NCBI RefSeq assembly: GCF_900105185.1
Contig: NZ_FNTJ01000001.1
Location: forward strand, 4,484,501-4,548,500
Length of the DNA: 64,000 nt
Direction of reading: 5' to 3'
DNA from: Pseudomonas saponiphila
Lineage (GTDB): Bacteria; Pseudomonadota; Gammaproteobacteria; Pseudomonadales; Pseudomonadaceae
Positions 34,879 to 44,599 of the stretch are shown one piece after another; position 1 is the stretch's first letter; the number at the start of each line of letters is the position of its first letter. The translations under genes were made by a program, and so were the position numbers. The notes beneath the pieces are model-generated. The model was not told where the DNA came from, ran no database searches, and was given only the letters and a program-made list of their open reading frames with translations.

Positions 34879-36331
34879 TCTCGACAAAGGCTCCACGCCG
34901 ATCACGGGCTCCGCCCAGCAGAGCGTATCCACCGCCGGCCACCAGGAAGGTGACGATCCAGCCCAGGCCGTTATGCCCCAGCCAGGAATCGGCCAGCGGC
35001 CCGGTGAACCAGACGTCTTCTGCGGTGGTGCCGATGCTGGTGAAACAGAATCCCAGAATGATCGCCAGCACCCAGGCACCGAACGCCCGCCACTCGATCC
35101 CGCCCTGATACCAGTAGGCACTGCTCGGCCCGACATTCAACAAATCATCGGCGCTGTAGTAATGGCGATGGATCAGGTCCACCACGAAGATCCCCACCCA
35201 GGCAGTGATCGGCACCGCCAGCAGGGAAATGAAGCTGATAAAGGGCCCGTAGAAGCTGTCGGCAATCAGCATGAAGTAGATCGAGCCGAGGAAGATCGCG
35301 ACGATATCCACCAGCACCGCATAGACCCGCTTGACCTTGAGGCCCAGGGTCAGCGCGGTGAGACCGGCGGAATACACCGACAGGTTGTTGGACAGCAGCA
35401 GGCCACCAAAGGCCGCGATCAGGTAAGGCACGGCCATCCAGGTGGGCAGCATGTCGCGGATCGCGATGATCGGGTCCACCGCCGAAGCCAGATGATCATT
35501 GCCCACCGACAGCAGGCCGCCCAGGGTGATCAGCAGCACCAGCGGGATACCGGCGCCGAACGCCGCCGAGGCCACCAGGCGTCCGGCCGTCACCGAGCGA
35601 TGCTGGTAGCGCGACATGTCGGCCCCGGAGCTGGCCCAGCCGATCCCGGTACCGGCCGCCATGGTGCCGACCCCGATGATCATTGCGCTCACGGGGGCCG
35701 GCGCCGCATTGAACACCGCCGTCCAGTCGATGGTGGCGCAGAGGAAACCGCCCACCAGGACGTTCAGCGCACCAAAACCGTAAGTGGCCCACTTCTGGAT
35801 CACCAGCAAGGTGGCGTGGCCCAGGCCGGAGACGCTCAGGGTCATCAGCACGAAGATGCCGATGAACAGCAGGGTCAGCAGCGGCGCGTCCTTGGCCGAA
35901 GCCGGGGTCTGGAACAGGATCGAACTCAGGGACAGCAGGACAAAGGCTGCCGTGGTGGTATTCACCGTTTCCCAGCCGACCCGCGACAGCATCGACACCA
36001 GGGTCGGCCCGATGTTGCCACGCACGCCGAAGATCGCCCGGGACAGGGTCAGGCTGGGGGCCCGACCGCGGCGGCCGGCCACCGAGATCAGGCCGACCAC
36101 GGCGAACGAGCCCACTGAACCGAGGATCGCCACCAGCAGCACCTGCCAGATCGACAAGCCACGAAACGCCACCAGCGTCGCCCCGAGGGGCAAGCCGAGA
36201 ATGCTGATATTGGCCGCGAACCAGACCCAGAACAGCTGCAACGGATGACCGTTGCACTCTGCCTCGGGAACCGGCTCGATACCGCGGGTTTCCAGTTGCC
36301 CGGCGCCTGAGCCGACCGTCGATGAACTCAT
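34865..36331 (-). CDS. NCS1-family nucleobase/nucleoside permease
   Basis: 488 residues from the ATG at 36331 (AGGAG at 8 bp). About 12 membrane segments. Family signatures are LQLFWVWFAANISILGLPLG near residue 45 and SRAIFGVRGNIGPTLVSMLSRVGWETVN. The NCS1 (CodB-like) family imports nucleobases and related compounds. In the similar E. coli cluster the transporter is YegT, an MFS nucleoside transporter, so the role is kept but the family differs. It is only distantly similar to the NCS1 protein at 316-1863. Confidence 0.9.
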   Translation of the reverse strand: MSSSTVGSGAGQLETRGIEPVPEAECNGHPLQLFWVWFAANISILGLPLGATLVAFRGLSIWQVLLVAILGSVGSFAVVGLISVAGRRGRAPSLTLSRAIFGVRGNIGPTLVSMLSRVGWETVNTTTAAFVLLSLSSILFQTPASAKDAPLLTLLFIGIFVLMTLSVSGLGHATLLVIQKWATYGFGALNVLVGGFLCATIDWTAVFNAAPAPVSAMIIGVGTMAAGTGIGWASSGADMSRYQHRSVTAGRLVASAAFGAGIPLVLLITLGGLLSVGNDHLASAVDPIIAIRDMLPTWMAVPYLIAAFGGLLLSNNLSVYSAGLTALTLGLKVKRVYAVLVDIVAIFLGSIYFMLIADSFYGPFISFISLLAVPITAWVGIFVVDLIHRHYYSADDLLNVGPSSAYWYQGGIEWRAFGAWVLAIILGFCFTSIGTTAEDVWFTGPLADSWLGHNGLGWIVTFLVAGGGYALLGGARDRRGAFVENANA

Positions 36332-36485
36332 GAATGAAACTCCTGTTGCCGTTATTGGGGGGGCTGGCAATTTCGGAAGTCACAGAACAATCCGGCATTC
36401 CTGGCCGTGTTCCAGCTTTCCCTAGCGATCGGCAGTATGGCCGAAAGGTATAGCGAGCCTGGGGCTCGGTACTGGGCGCGACGAC

Positions 36486-37484
36486 TTAACGCAGCGCCAG
36501 CAACGCTTCTACCAGAGGTAGCAGGTCCAGTTCATTGACCTGCTGCACCTGATGGATCAACTCCGCGGGCCAGGCCTCCAAACCCAGGCAGGCGCCCAGC
36601 ATGGCGCCAAGAATCGCCGCGATGGTGTCGGTGTCGCCGCCAAGACCGGCGGCCATGCACAGTGCCTCGAAGGCTTCAAGCTGCCCGAGGGCAACCTGCC
36701 GGGCCAGGGCGAAACTGACCACCACCGACTCCTGGGAGGCCACCGAGGTACCGATCAGTTCATACAGCATTCGTGCAAATGCTTGCTTGTCGCCTTCAAT
36801 CCTCAGGGTGCCGGCCCACTCCAGGCGCGCCGCGATGGTGGCCCCGGCCACCCAGTGGCCATGAGCCTGTGCCTGGCGGGCAAACTGTGCCCCCAGGGGC
36901 AGGGCCTCGATCAGCGAGGCGCCATTGATGCCGGCGGACACCACCGCCGCTACCGCCGCCGCGCTGGCGATTCCCAGGCTGGTGTTATGCGTGACTTGGC
37001 AGGCTTCGACCACCGCCTGGACAAAGCCTTGAGCGCTGGCGACATCGGCGGCGATGCCCACCGGCGTGATACGCATGGCGGCGCCATTGGTGGTGCCATA
37101 GCGCCCGGCCTCCTCCACCGATTCACCGGCGAGGATCATTTCAATGGCGCGCTTGGTGGAAGGGCCGAGCAGGTCTTGGGAGCCCTTGGCCTGCATGGCC
37201 GCCTCCCACTGGATCAGGCTCCGGGCCAGGTCCGCCGGATCGATCCGACCCTGGCCCTGAACCAGCAGGCGACCTACCAGGATCGCTTGTTCGGTGTCGT
37301 CGGTGATCGAACCTGCGGGCAGGTTGGCAGCAATCGGCTGCTCGGGGCCCGCATCTTCCAGCGTGCGGATCACACCGAAACGCTGGTGAATCTGTTCATG
37401 ACTCAAGGATTGGGTCGGCATGCCCAGGGCATCGCCCAGGGCCAGACCATAGAAAGCGCCAAGTGCCCGCTGGAGCGGGCTCAC
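36486..37484 (-). CDS. ADP-ribosylglycohydrolase family protein (YegU-like)
   Basis: 332 residues. The metal-binding ARH signatures are FYGLALGDALGMPTQ (1-30), GSITDDTEQAILVG (about 78-92) and the C-terminal GLGGDTDTIAAILGAMLGA. The fold binds two Mg2+ and hydrolyses N- or O-glycosidic ribose bonds. In this operon the natural reading is hydrolysis of an imported ribonucleoside-like compound rather than protein de-ADP-ribosylation. Its ATG overlaps the GntR stop by 4 bp. Confidence 0.9.
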   Translation of the reverse strand: MSPLQRALGAFYGLALGDALGMPTQSLSHEQIHQRFGVIRTLEDAGPEQPIAANLPAGSITDDTEQAILVGRLLVQGQGRIDPADLARSLIQWEAAMQAKGSQDLLGPSTKRAIEMILAGESVEEAGRYGTTNGAAMRITPVGIAADVASAQGFVQAVVEACQVTHNTSLGIASAAAVAAVVSAGINGASLIEALPLGAQFARQAQAHGHWVAGATIAARLEWAGTLRIEGDKQAFARMLYELIGTSVASQESVVVSFALARQVALGQLEAFEALCMAAGLGGDTDTIAAILGAMLGACLGLEAWPAELIHQVQQVNELDLLPLVEALLALR

Positions 37485-38194
37485 CGCGACTCTCCGAATT
37501 GCAGGTGCATGCGGAAATGCTGCGGATCCAGCAGGCTCTCGACCTGTTCCATGAACCGCCCCTGGCGGTCATAGGTGGTGCGCAGGGCCTTGAGAAACAC
37601 ATCTCCCGGCGCCCGCCCGAGCAGTTGGGCATCTTCGGCGTTCAGGGGTTCGGCGCCGATCCATTGATCGCCGCGCTCGCCGATGTAGCCGTAGGCGGCC
37701 AGGGTAATGGTCAGGGAATCATCGATCAGGCCGACCCGGGGCAAGCCTTCCAGCTCGCCGGAGGCCGGGATCAGGGAACGTTCGAGGGACAGCACCCTGC
37801 CGTCGGTACTGCGCCGGCGGCGATCCAGGGCAATGAACTGCTCGGTGCCCAGGCGGTGCTTGAGCTCCGGTCGACGCACGGCCTCCAGGCGCAGTACCTC
37901 GGTGTTGACCAAAGCACCGCTCTCGGCCAGGGCCTGGGCCCAGCCGTGATGCTGATCCAGGGCAACGCCGTCGAAGGTGACGATGGACCCCACCCCGCTC
38001 TGCGTGGCGATGTAGTTGCGCCGCTTGAGCTCGGCCAGGGCTTCACGCAAGGTGCCTCGACTGACACCAAACTCCCCGGCCAACTGGTGCTCTCCAGGCA
38101 GTTGGAAGCCGTCTTCCAGCAGACCGCTTTCAATGCGCCGGATCAGCTCGTCGACCACTCTTGTTTTCTTATCGAATCGAACATGTTTAGGCAT
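37481..38194 (-). CDS. GntR-family regulator with UTRA domain (YegW-like)
   Basis: 237 residues. HutC-subfamily winged helix in residues 10-75 (PGEHQLAGEFGVSRGTLREALAELKRRNYI). The UTRA ligand domain follows (RRSTDGRVLSLERSLIP, FLKALRTTYDRQGRFMEQVESLLD). It is first in the operon with the hydrolase, permease and kinase, so it likely represses the operon and its own gene until the substrate or a phosphorylated product binds. Operator not clear by eye. Confidence 0.9.
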   Translation of the reverse strand: MPKHVRFDKKTRVVDELIRRIESGLLEDGFQLPGEHQLAGEFGVSRGTLREALAELKRRNYIATQSGVGSIVTFDGVALDQHHGWAQALAESGALVNTEVLRLEAVRRPELKHRLGTEQFIALDRRRRSTDGRVLSLERSLIPASGELEGLPRVGLIDDSLTITLAAYGYIGERGDQWIGAEPLNAEDAQLLGRAPGDVFLKALRTTYDRQGRFMEQVESLLDPQHFRMHLQFGESR

Positions 38195-38262
38195 GTCCGG
38201 CTTGATACATGAAACCCGGGATCAAGATCAAGAAATATCTCGAAATCGAAATTGAAATGTCT

Positions 38263-38826
38263 TCAGGGCTCAAGACCAATGGGGAAGAACACCCCTGCAC
38301 TCCACACGCCCAGCCAGCGCTGGCCATCGAGAACGCGAGTCTGCGCCAGCTCCACCAACTGGTAGAACACATTGCGATGGATCAGCGCCTCAAGGTTGTT
38401 TCGTACCAGAACATAGGGCGCAGGCTCCTGGGTCAGCGGATCGATCACCACCCGCAACGGATGCTCGACGTTGGCCACCACCTGCTCGTCGACATTACTG
38501 GTGAAGCGCAGCACCTGTGCCTCACCCTGCCCTTCGACCTCCAGGGTCACGGCGACGAAAGGGGCGTCGTCGACCTTGATGCCCACCTTCTCCACCGGGG
38601 TAACAAGGAAGTAGTCGTCGCCATCGCGGCGGATGATGGTGGAGAACAGCTTGACCATCGGCTTGCGACCGATAGGGGAGCCCAGGTAGTACCAGGTGCC
38701 ATCACGGGCGATACGCATGTCGATATCGCCACAGAAATCGGGATTCCACAGGTGGACCGGCGGCAGGCCCTTCTCGGCCTTGGGAATCTGTGCCAACAGG
38801 TCGTTGGCCTTGCCTGGACCACTCAT
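38263..38826 (-). CDS. DUF1285 protein
   Basis: 187 residues from the ATG at 38826, which has GAGGAGA upstream. Features [32 protein letters not shown], then a second beta-rich half ([27 protein letters not shown]), match the two-lobed DUF1285 fold. Function unknown; the family is widespread in proteobacteria. Next to the DUF4823 lipoprotein gene, 18 bp apart, probably one transcript. Confidence 0.85.
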   Translation of the reverse strand: MSGPGKANDLLAQIPKAEKGLPPVHLWNPDFCGDIDMRIARDGTWYYLGSPIGRKPMVKLFSTIIRRDGDDYFLVTPVEKVGIKVDDAPFVAVTLEVEGQGEAQVLRFTSNVDEQVVANVEHPLRVVIDPLTQEPAPYVLVRNNLEALIHRNVFYQLVELAQTRVLDGQRWLGVWSAGVFFPIGLEP

Positions 38827-38844
38827 ACCGCTCTCCTCGTTCAA

Positions 38845-39447
38845 TCAGTCGCTCAGGCCCAGCAAACCGCGAGCATATTGCTGCAGCGGTGGGCCCAGCA
38901 GATCCTGGGGCTTGTTGTCGTGGAGCGTCAGTAATCCGCCACGACTGCGAATACGGGCCGTATCGATCAGGTATTGGGTACTGGTTTCGATCAGCATGAT
39001 CTGGATGGTACTGGTATCGACCCCAAGGCGATCCACCGCCTCCTGATCCAGCCACTCATCGGAGTTGCCGATGCGATCGTCGGCCTTGGCGAAACGAGCG
39101 TAGAGCAAATAGTGGGCGCCCACTTCCCGGGCTTCGGCCATGGCTTCGTTCAAGCCTTCGGGCGCTTTGGCCCGGCGCACCATGGGGAAATACTCGACAA
39201 AGCCGTTGAACGCCTCTTCGGCCACCACGTTGGGTCGAGGATAGGCACCACCCGGCGGTACAAAGTGTCCCTGGGCGATGAAAATGAACGAATCCGGCTG
39301 AATGCGGAATGAACTGGTACGCCGGGTATCGCTGTGATCGAGCACTCCCGCATCGCTCAGGTGATAGCGCACCCCCTCGCCCATATCACTGACATTCATG
39401 CAGCCGCCGAGTGCCAAAAAGGCCAGCAGCAAAACCAGGCTACGCAT
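38845..39447 (-). CDS. DUF4823 lipoprotein
   Basis: 200 residues from the ATG at 39447 (GGAGGG upstream). The signal peptide MRSLVLLLAFLALGGC has a lipobox. The mature part is about 180 residues with ARFAKADDRIGNSDEWLDQ and IMLIETSTQYLIDTARIRSRGG, typical of the DUF4823 lipoproteins of Pseudomonas. It is likely on the inner face of the outer membrane. Function unknown. Confidence 0.82.
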   Translation of the reverse strand: MRSLVLLLAFLALGGCMNVSDMGEGVRYHLSDAGVLDHSDTRRTSSFRIQPDSFIFIAQGHFVPPGGAYPRPNVVAEEAFNGFVEYFPMVRRAKAPEGLNEAMAEAREVGAHYLLYARFAKADDRIGNSDEWLDQEAVDRLGVDTSTIQIMLIETSTQYLIDTARIRSRGGLLTLHDNKPQDLLGPPLQQYARGLLGLSD

Positions 39448-39547
39448 CCTACCCTCCAAAAACCGGTGACGGAAAACCGGCGAATGGCCACGAGATGCAG
39501 CTTCCGCGCCAGCTAGGCAAATGGAGGAAACTCCAGCGCCACCCGAT

Positions 39548-40516
39548 CTAGCCGCCGATGATTTTCATCACCGTGGCGCCACCGGAAAAGGCCAGGTCCT
39601 GCTTGTCGCCCAGGGCCTTGACCAGCAAACGCTGGAGCGCCGGCAAGGCTTGATGGCGCGGCTTGTCCAGCAGGTCGCCAACATAGTGGCGATTGCTTGA
39701 CGACAAGCAGCCGTGCAACCAACCGGTAGAGGACAGCCGCAGGCGCGAACAGGTCCGGCAGAACGGCACGCTTTCGTTGGCAATCACGCCGAAATGACCG
39801 AGCCCGGGAATCTCGTAGCGCACCGCGGTCGCATCCAGCGGGGCATCGGCCTGGAGGTACTCATAGTGCTGGCCGATGATCTCCAGCAGTTGCTGCAGAC
39901 TGACAAACTGCTGCAGGAAGGCATTGCCGTCGCTGGCCAGGTGCCCCATGCGCATCAGTTCAATGAAGCGCAGCTCGTAGCCACGCTCCAGGCAGTAATC
40001 GAGCAGGGGCATGACCTGGTCCAGGTTCTGACCGCGCAACGGCACCATGTTGACCTTGATCTTCAGCCCGGCCGCGCGTGCCTGCTGCATGCCATCGAGC
40101 ACGCTGGCCAGATCGCCACCCCGGGCGATGCTGCGAAAAGCCGCGGCATCCAGGGTATCCAGAGAAACATTGATCCGGCGGATCCCCGCCTCCACCAGCA
40201 ATGGCAGCTTGCGTGCCAGCAACTGGCCGTTGGTGGTCAGGCTGATGTCTTCCAGCCCCATGCGCCCGACTGCGGTCATGAAGGTTTCCAGCTTGGGACT
40301 GACCAGCGGTTCACCGCCGGTGATGCGCAGTCGTTCAATACCGGCCGCTTCAATCAGATACGCCACGCCGCGAGCCATCGCCTCGGCCGACAACTCGTCC
40401 TGGGCAGCTACCAGCCGCTTGCCGTTGGGCACGCAGTAGGTACAGGCGTAATTGCAGGCGGACGTCAGGCTGATCCGCAAATTGCGAAAGCGCCTGCCTT
40501 GACGATCAACGATCAT
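39548..40516 (-). CDS. moaA: GTP 3',8-cyclase MoaA (radical SAM)
   Basis: 322 residues starting MIVDRQGRRFRNLRIS at 40516. The N-terminal radical-SAM cluster motif is CNYACTYC, the SAM-binding motif TGGEPLVSP. The second [4Fe-4S] cluster ligands are PFCRTCSRLRLSSTGWLHGC. The C-terminal double glycine needed for activity is present (MKIIGG). It makes the first molybdopterin intermediate from GTP. No other moa genes adjoin. A molybdenum hydroxylase operon lies 20 kb away. Confidence 0.93.
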   Translation of the reverse strand: MIVDRQGRRFRNLRISLTSACNYACTYCVPNGKRLVAAQDELSAEAMARGVAYLIEAAGIERLRITGGEPLVSPKLETFMTAVGRMGLEDISLTTNGQLLARKLPLLVEAGIRRINVSLDTLDAAAFRSIARGGDLASVLDGMQQARAAGLKIKVNMVPLRGQNLDQVMPLLDYCLERGYELRFIELMRMGHLASDGNAFLQQFVSLQQLLEIIGQHYEYLQADAPLDATAVRYEIPGLGHFGVIANESVPFCRTCSRLRLSSTGWLHGCLSSSNRHYVGDLLDKPRHQALPALQRLLVKALGDKQDLAFSGGATVMKIIGG

Positions 40517-40655
40517 GGATGACTCCGGCGTAGGAAGGGAGAACCGGCCAAAACCTGACTCAAAAATCAGGTTCTGGCAAGTCCCATGCCTGAGTATATT
40601 CCTCGGACACTGCGCCATACAGATGGTCGATGGCGCAATACAGCGGCTGAATGCC

Positions 40656-41294
40656 TTAGCTGTTCGAGGTGTCGGGGTCGCGCTTGCGCTTGTTGCCCAT
40701 GCGCACGCCGATATCCATCAGGAACTGGAAGAAGCCTTCCTGGTCCTCGAGCACATTGCTCCAGAACGGCGAGTGGTACAGCGCCACCGCGCCATGCACC
40801 AGCGCCCAAGAGGCGCAGTAGTGGAAGTAAGGCGGTACGTCTTCGAGCTTGCCCTCACTGATGCGGCCCTTGATCAGCAAGGTCAGGCGATCGAAGTTGG
40901 AAGCGCGGATCTTGTGCAGCTCCTCGACCATTTCCGGCACCTGATTGCCCTTGACCACCTTCTCTTCCAGGCGGTCGAACAGCCGGTAGCGCTGCGGGTC
41001 GCGCATGCGAAATTCGAAGTAGGCCCTGGACAGGGCTTCCTTGTCCTTGTCGACATCGGCAGAGTGCAGTAGCTCGTTCAGGTCACGCTCATAGTCGAGC
41101 ATCAGGCGCAGGTAGATCTCCGCCTTGGACTTGAAATGCTTGTAGATGGTCCCTTTGCCGATACCCACGGCATCCGCAATCATCTCGACGGTGACACTGT
41201 CTTCACCTTGTTCGAGGAACAGCTTGAGCGCGGTATCGAGAATTTCTTGCTCGCGGCGACGAAACTCACGGACCTTACGAGGTTCTTTCTGCAT
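40656..41294 (-). CDS. TetR-family transcriptional regulator
   Basis: 212 residues starting MQKEPRKVREFRRREQ at 41294. The HTH reads VTVEMIADAVGIGKGTIYKHF, with the typical preceding helix LDTALKLFLEQGEDS. The C-terminal ligand domain has no clue to the effector. Position before RgsA and tatD corresponds to PA2957 in P. aeruginosa. Conserved synteny suggests a core role. Confidence 0.9.
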   Translation of the reverse strand: MQKEPRKVREFRRREQEILDTALKLFLEQGEDSVTVEMIADAVGIGKGTIYKHFKSKAEIYLRLMLDYERDLNELLHSADVDKDKEALSRAYFEFRMRDPQRYRLFDRLEEKVVKGNQVPEMVEELHKIRASNFDRLTLLIKGRISEGKLEDVPPYFHYCASWALVHGAVALYHSPFWSNVLEDQEGFFQFLMDIGVRMGNKRKRDPDTSNS

Positions 41295-41929
41295 AAGAAA
41301 AGGTCTGTTCGGGGTCAAAATCGAAGCCGCGTATTATGCCTAACTTGCGCCAAAATGCACGGATCATCCTTCGTTGCAGCCGTTTCTGGCGCAAAAGCAC
41401 GCCTGACACCCGCCCCTGAATGGGTTGCCAAAAGCTGGGAAATCCCGTGAATACGGGGCCGGCGCACGGTTCACATAGCAAACGCCCAAGGGCTTCGAGG
41501 CTCAGATCAGACCGCAAAGTCTAGACCTTTTCCATAACGGGCACCCGATCCCCACCTATGCCCCCTACTCGACGAAAACACATTCATGAGTCGCAATGAC
41601 GTCATTACTCGTCAGCCTCGTTGCTTTATCGGGATTGGAAAAAGCCCTGAAAAGCATCGAAAAAGACATCGAGAAAGGGCGAACATTCTGAAAACGCCGT
41701 TGCCATTGATCAGGATCAGCCTGGGTGCTGGGCTAAACTGCAACAGCTTGTGTGCAAAACGCGCGACAACAGTCGTCGCTTTACCCTGAACTGCGCCAAA
41801 AACAGTGAAAAACAGCGGAACTTCAGGAATAAAAGCGCTGAACCTCGAAAAATGAGAACCCAAGCGAAGCGCGCGTATTCCAAATTTGTTTAAAAACCAA
41901 GCGAGGGCAGCTGGACTGATTGCAATAGT
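41295..41929. other. intergenic upstream of RgsA, no supported gene
   Basis: Over 600 bp with only weak open frames on both strands (for example a Phe/Arg-rich one at 41612-41935 minus) that lack ribosome sites. P. aeruginosa has a short hypothetical gene, PA2958, in this place; I cannot find a convincing equivalent. The TetR promoter is probably around 41300-41345. Confidence 0.5.
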
Positions 41930-41930
41930 G

Positions 41931-41940
41931 ATCAATACTT
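41931..41940 (+). promoter_or_regulatory. RpoS-like -10 element of RgsA
   Basis: CAATACTT at 41933-41940 resembles the sigma-S -10 consensus CTATACTT. It lies just before the inferred RgsA start, in agreement with the known RpoS dependence of this sRNA. Confidence 0.5.
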
Positions 41941-41944
41941 CAAC

Positions 41945-42063
41945 TGTCGGCGGGACATCTCCCCCAAGTGAAACGCCGATTTAGGTACCGATGGACCGCG
42001 TGCCTTAGTTTTACTCCTAATGGTCTTAACCCGGATTCACCCCCCAGAACCCGGGTTTTTTTT
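41945..42063 (+). ncRNA. rgsA: small RNA RgsA
   Basis: About 119 nt, in the same place (between the TetR gene/PA2958 and tatD) as RgsA (P16) of P. aeruginosa and P. fluorescens, whose reported length is about 120 nt. A 5' stem-loop pairs CGGCG..CGCCG with the CCCCCAAGTGAAA segment in the loop. The RNA ends in a terminator hairpin AACCCGG/CCGGGTT with eight T. It is a GacA- and RpoS-controlled stress sRNA. The 5' end is inferred from the -10 box. Confidence 0.8.
42028..42063 (+). terminator. RgsA terminator
   Basis: AACCCGG-N15-CCGGGTT followed by a T-run, on the plus strand. tatD converges on it. Confidence 0.85.
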
Positions 42064-42092
42064 GCCTGAAATTCAGGCTATCCACTAACGGC

Positions 42093-42884
42093 TCAGGCCT
42101 CGCCCTTGACTCGAGCCAGGGGAAACAGGCGCTTGAAGTTGGCCGTGGTCTGTTCGGCAAAGGCCTCGTAGGCTTCGCCACGCAACATCGCCAGGAACTC
42201 CGCCACTTCACGCACGTACTGCGGCAGGTTGGGCTTGCCGCGATACGGGATGGGCGCCAGGTACGGCGAATCGGTTTCCACCAGCAGCCGATCGGCAGGC
42301 ACCTGGCGAGCCACATCGCGCAGGGCATCGGCATTGCGGAAAGTGACGATACCCGACAGCGAGATATAGAACCCCAAATCCAGAGCCGCCCTGGCCATGT
42401 CCCAGTCCTCGGTGAAGCAATGCAGCACGCCGGCATTGGGCAATGCCGCCTCCCGCAGCAGCGCCAGGGTGTCGGCGCGAGCACCGCGGGTATGCACCAC
42501 CACCGGCTTGCCGGTCTGCTGCGCGGCCTGCAAATGCAAACGGAAAGACGCCTGCTGCAGCTCGGCCGCTTCCGGTTCGTAGTGATAGTCCAGACCGGTT
42601 TCGCCAATGGCCACCACTCGCGGGTGATTCAGCTCCTCCAGCAGCCAGTCCAGGGCCGGCGCCGCGCCGGGCTGCACGTCCAGCGGGTGCACCCCTACCG
42701 AGCAATCGACATCGTCGTAACGCTCGGCCAGGGCCTTGACGTCCGCGGCGTTGTCGCCGCTGACGCCAATGCACAGGAAGTGCCCGACACCGCGCTGGCG
42801 GGCAGCGGCCAGTGCCGCATCCAGGGAACCGGCATGGGCGGCGAGGTCGAGACGATCAAGGTGGCAATGGGAATCTACGAGCAT
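42093..42884 (-). CDS. tatD: TatD-family metal-dependent DNase
   Basis: 263 residues, the family length. Metal ligands: DSHCHLD at the start, GETGLDYHYE (Glu), His in VVVHTRGA, His in VLHCFTEDW, and Asp in LVETDSPYLAP. TatD proteins are 3'-5' exonucleases acting in DNA repair or breakdown. It lies downstream of holB in P. aeruginosa with pilZ between; here only 84 bp separate the two genes and pilZ is absent. Confidence 0.93.
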   Translation of the reverse strand: MLVDSHCHLDRLDLAAHAGSLDAALAAARQRGVGHFLCIGVSGDNAADVKALAERYDDVDCSVGVHPLDVQPGAAPALDWLLEELNHPRVVAIGETGLDYHYEPEAAELQQASFRLHLQAAQQTGKPVVVHTRGARADTLALLREAALPNAGVLHCFTEDWDMARAALDLGFYISLSGIVTFRNADALRDVARQVPADRLLVETDSPYLAPIPYRGKPNLPQYVREVAEFLAMLRGEAYEAFAEQTTANFKRLFPLARVKGEA

Positions 42885-42968
42885 GGGAGCCTACAACTAC
42901 ATCCGATCAATGAAAGGGCCGGGCATTGTCGTCCGACCGGATACCAGCCTGATTCAGGAACAGGCCGC

Positions 42969-44589
<1,621 letters not shown>

Positions 44590-44599
44590 TTAATCAAAG

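Noticed and set aside
34724..36118. A 464-residue plus-strand frame opposite the NCS1 permease
   Set aside because: Asp/His/Gln-rich composition of an antisense frame; the permease motifs are on the minus strand.
36486..37484. ADP-ribosylglycohydrolase considered as part of a phage-defence or toxin/antitoxin (DarTG-like) system
   Set aside because: No ADP-ribosyltransferase toxin nearby; the neighbours are a permease, a sugar kinase and a UTRA-type regulator, pointing to catabolism.
41612..41935. 107-codon minus-strand frame before RgsA, considered as a PA2958 equivalent
   Set aside because: Phe/Arg-rich, no ribosome site, starts inside the RgsA promoter region; I could not see resemblance to a known protein.
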